The notes under the pieces: generated by a model | The model's database searches: none | What the model was told of the DNA's origin: nothing | Seen by the model: only the letters and a program-made list of their open reading frames with translations | Translations under genes and position numbers: made by a program | Origin: Kiritimatiellia bacterium | GTDB taxonomy: Bacteria > Verrucomicrobiota > Kiritimatiellia > RFP12 > UBA1067 | Direction of reading: 5' to 3' | Length of the DNA stretch: 34,800 nt | Assembly: GCA_017418445.1 (NCBI GenBank) | Contig: JAFONM010000023.1 | Coordinates: forward strand, 1 to 34,800 | In this document: positions 34,759 through 34,800 of the stretch, piece after piece | How positions within the stretch are numbered: position 1 is the stretch's first letter | Layout of the letters: each line of letters opens with the position of its first letter

Positions 34759-34800
34759 TCAACCGCGGAGGTTCTCGTGGTACACGGTGTGGAGGAGGTG
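34759..34800 (-). CDS. C-terminal end of an unidentified gene (cut by window edge)
   Basis: Only 13 codons and a TGA stop are visible, reading HLLHTVYHENLRG. The support is indirect: the frame is open to the edge and a terminator-like hairpin follows 16 bases later. I cannot name the product from so few residues. Confidence 0.4.
   Translation of the reverse strand, partial: HLLHTVYHENLRG

Overview
This is a GC-rich, gene-dense bacterial chromosome segment. It holds 31 protein genes, two of them cut by the window edges. I see no tRNA, rRNA, CRISPR array, transposase, integrase or phage gene, and no gene-free stretch of 300 bases or more (the longest gap is about 125 bases). All genes lie on the minus strand except a cyclophilin-purN pair. 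The mix suggests a free-living or gut-dwelling anaerobe of the PVC group, perhaps Kiritimatiellota/Verrucomicrobiota: exported GH2 and GH3 glycosidases, an oxygen-sensitive 2-hydroxyacyl-CoA-dehydratase-type protein, QueH, the MEP pathway, and many secreted proteins of no known family. The phylum is an inference; only a marker-gene tree would settle it.

Layout from right to left along the minus strand. (1) 34759-34800 is the C-terminal end of an unknown gene, followed by a long hairpin. (2) 32543-34633 is a secreted GH3 beta-xylosidase-type enzyme. (3) 30415-32505 is a fused activase/2-hydroxyacyl-CoA-dehydratase-like iron-sulfur protein. (4) 21926-30359 is a ten-gene run: trpS, scpA, scpB, a TPR-LysM lipoprotein, a 55-residue membrane protein, a coiled-coil LysM protein, purD, a YycJ-type metallo-hydrolase, a BioH-like hydrolase and an MTA/SAH-deaminase-type amidohydrolase. 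(5) 20831-21939 (plus strand) is cyclophilin-purN, ending at a hairpin inside the convergent deaminase gene. (6) 20131-20757 is a LUD-domain protein, divergent from the cyclophilin. (7) 14305-20085 is a secreted LacZ-type GH2 enzyme, obgE, panB and queH. (8) 6602-14263 is a UDP-sugar pyrophosphorylase, a secreted GH2 beta-mannosidase, purF, gltX and an RsmC-like methyltransferase. (9) 4995-6536 is an M50 protease and eda. (10) 1-4913 is an aminotransferase, two tandem paralogous secreted proteins of unknown family, and ispE (incomplete).

The purine genes purF, purD and purN are scattered over three transcription units. The glycosidases share units with housekeeping genes rather than forming a polysaccharide-utilisation locus; no SusC/D, transporter or regulator is present.

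The most notable patterns are regulatory or structural. Nine transcription units are preceded by an extended -10 box close to TGGTATAAT. In six of them the box ends 7-9 nt before the start codon and in a seventh 11 nt before it, which predicts leaderless mRNAs; the two units with longer leaders have Shine-Dalgarno sites. Four intergenic spots carry degenerate 7-nt tandem repeats. One of them abuts queH, whose only sensible start codon is ACG. The tandem secreted paralogs, the extra four-cysteine motif in the activase fusion and the LysM cassette beside scpAB are the best candidates for undescribed biology.
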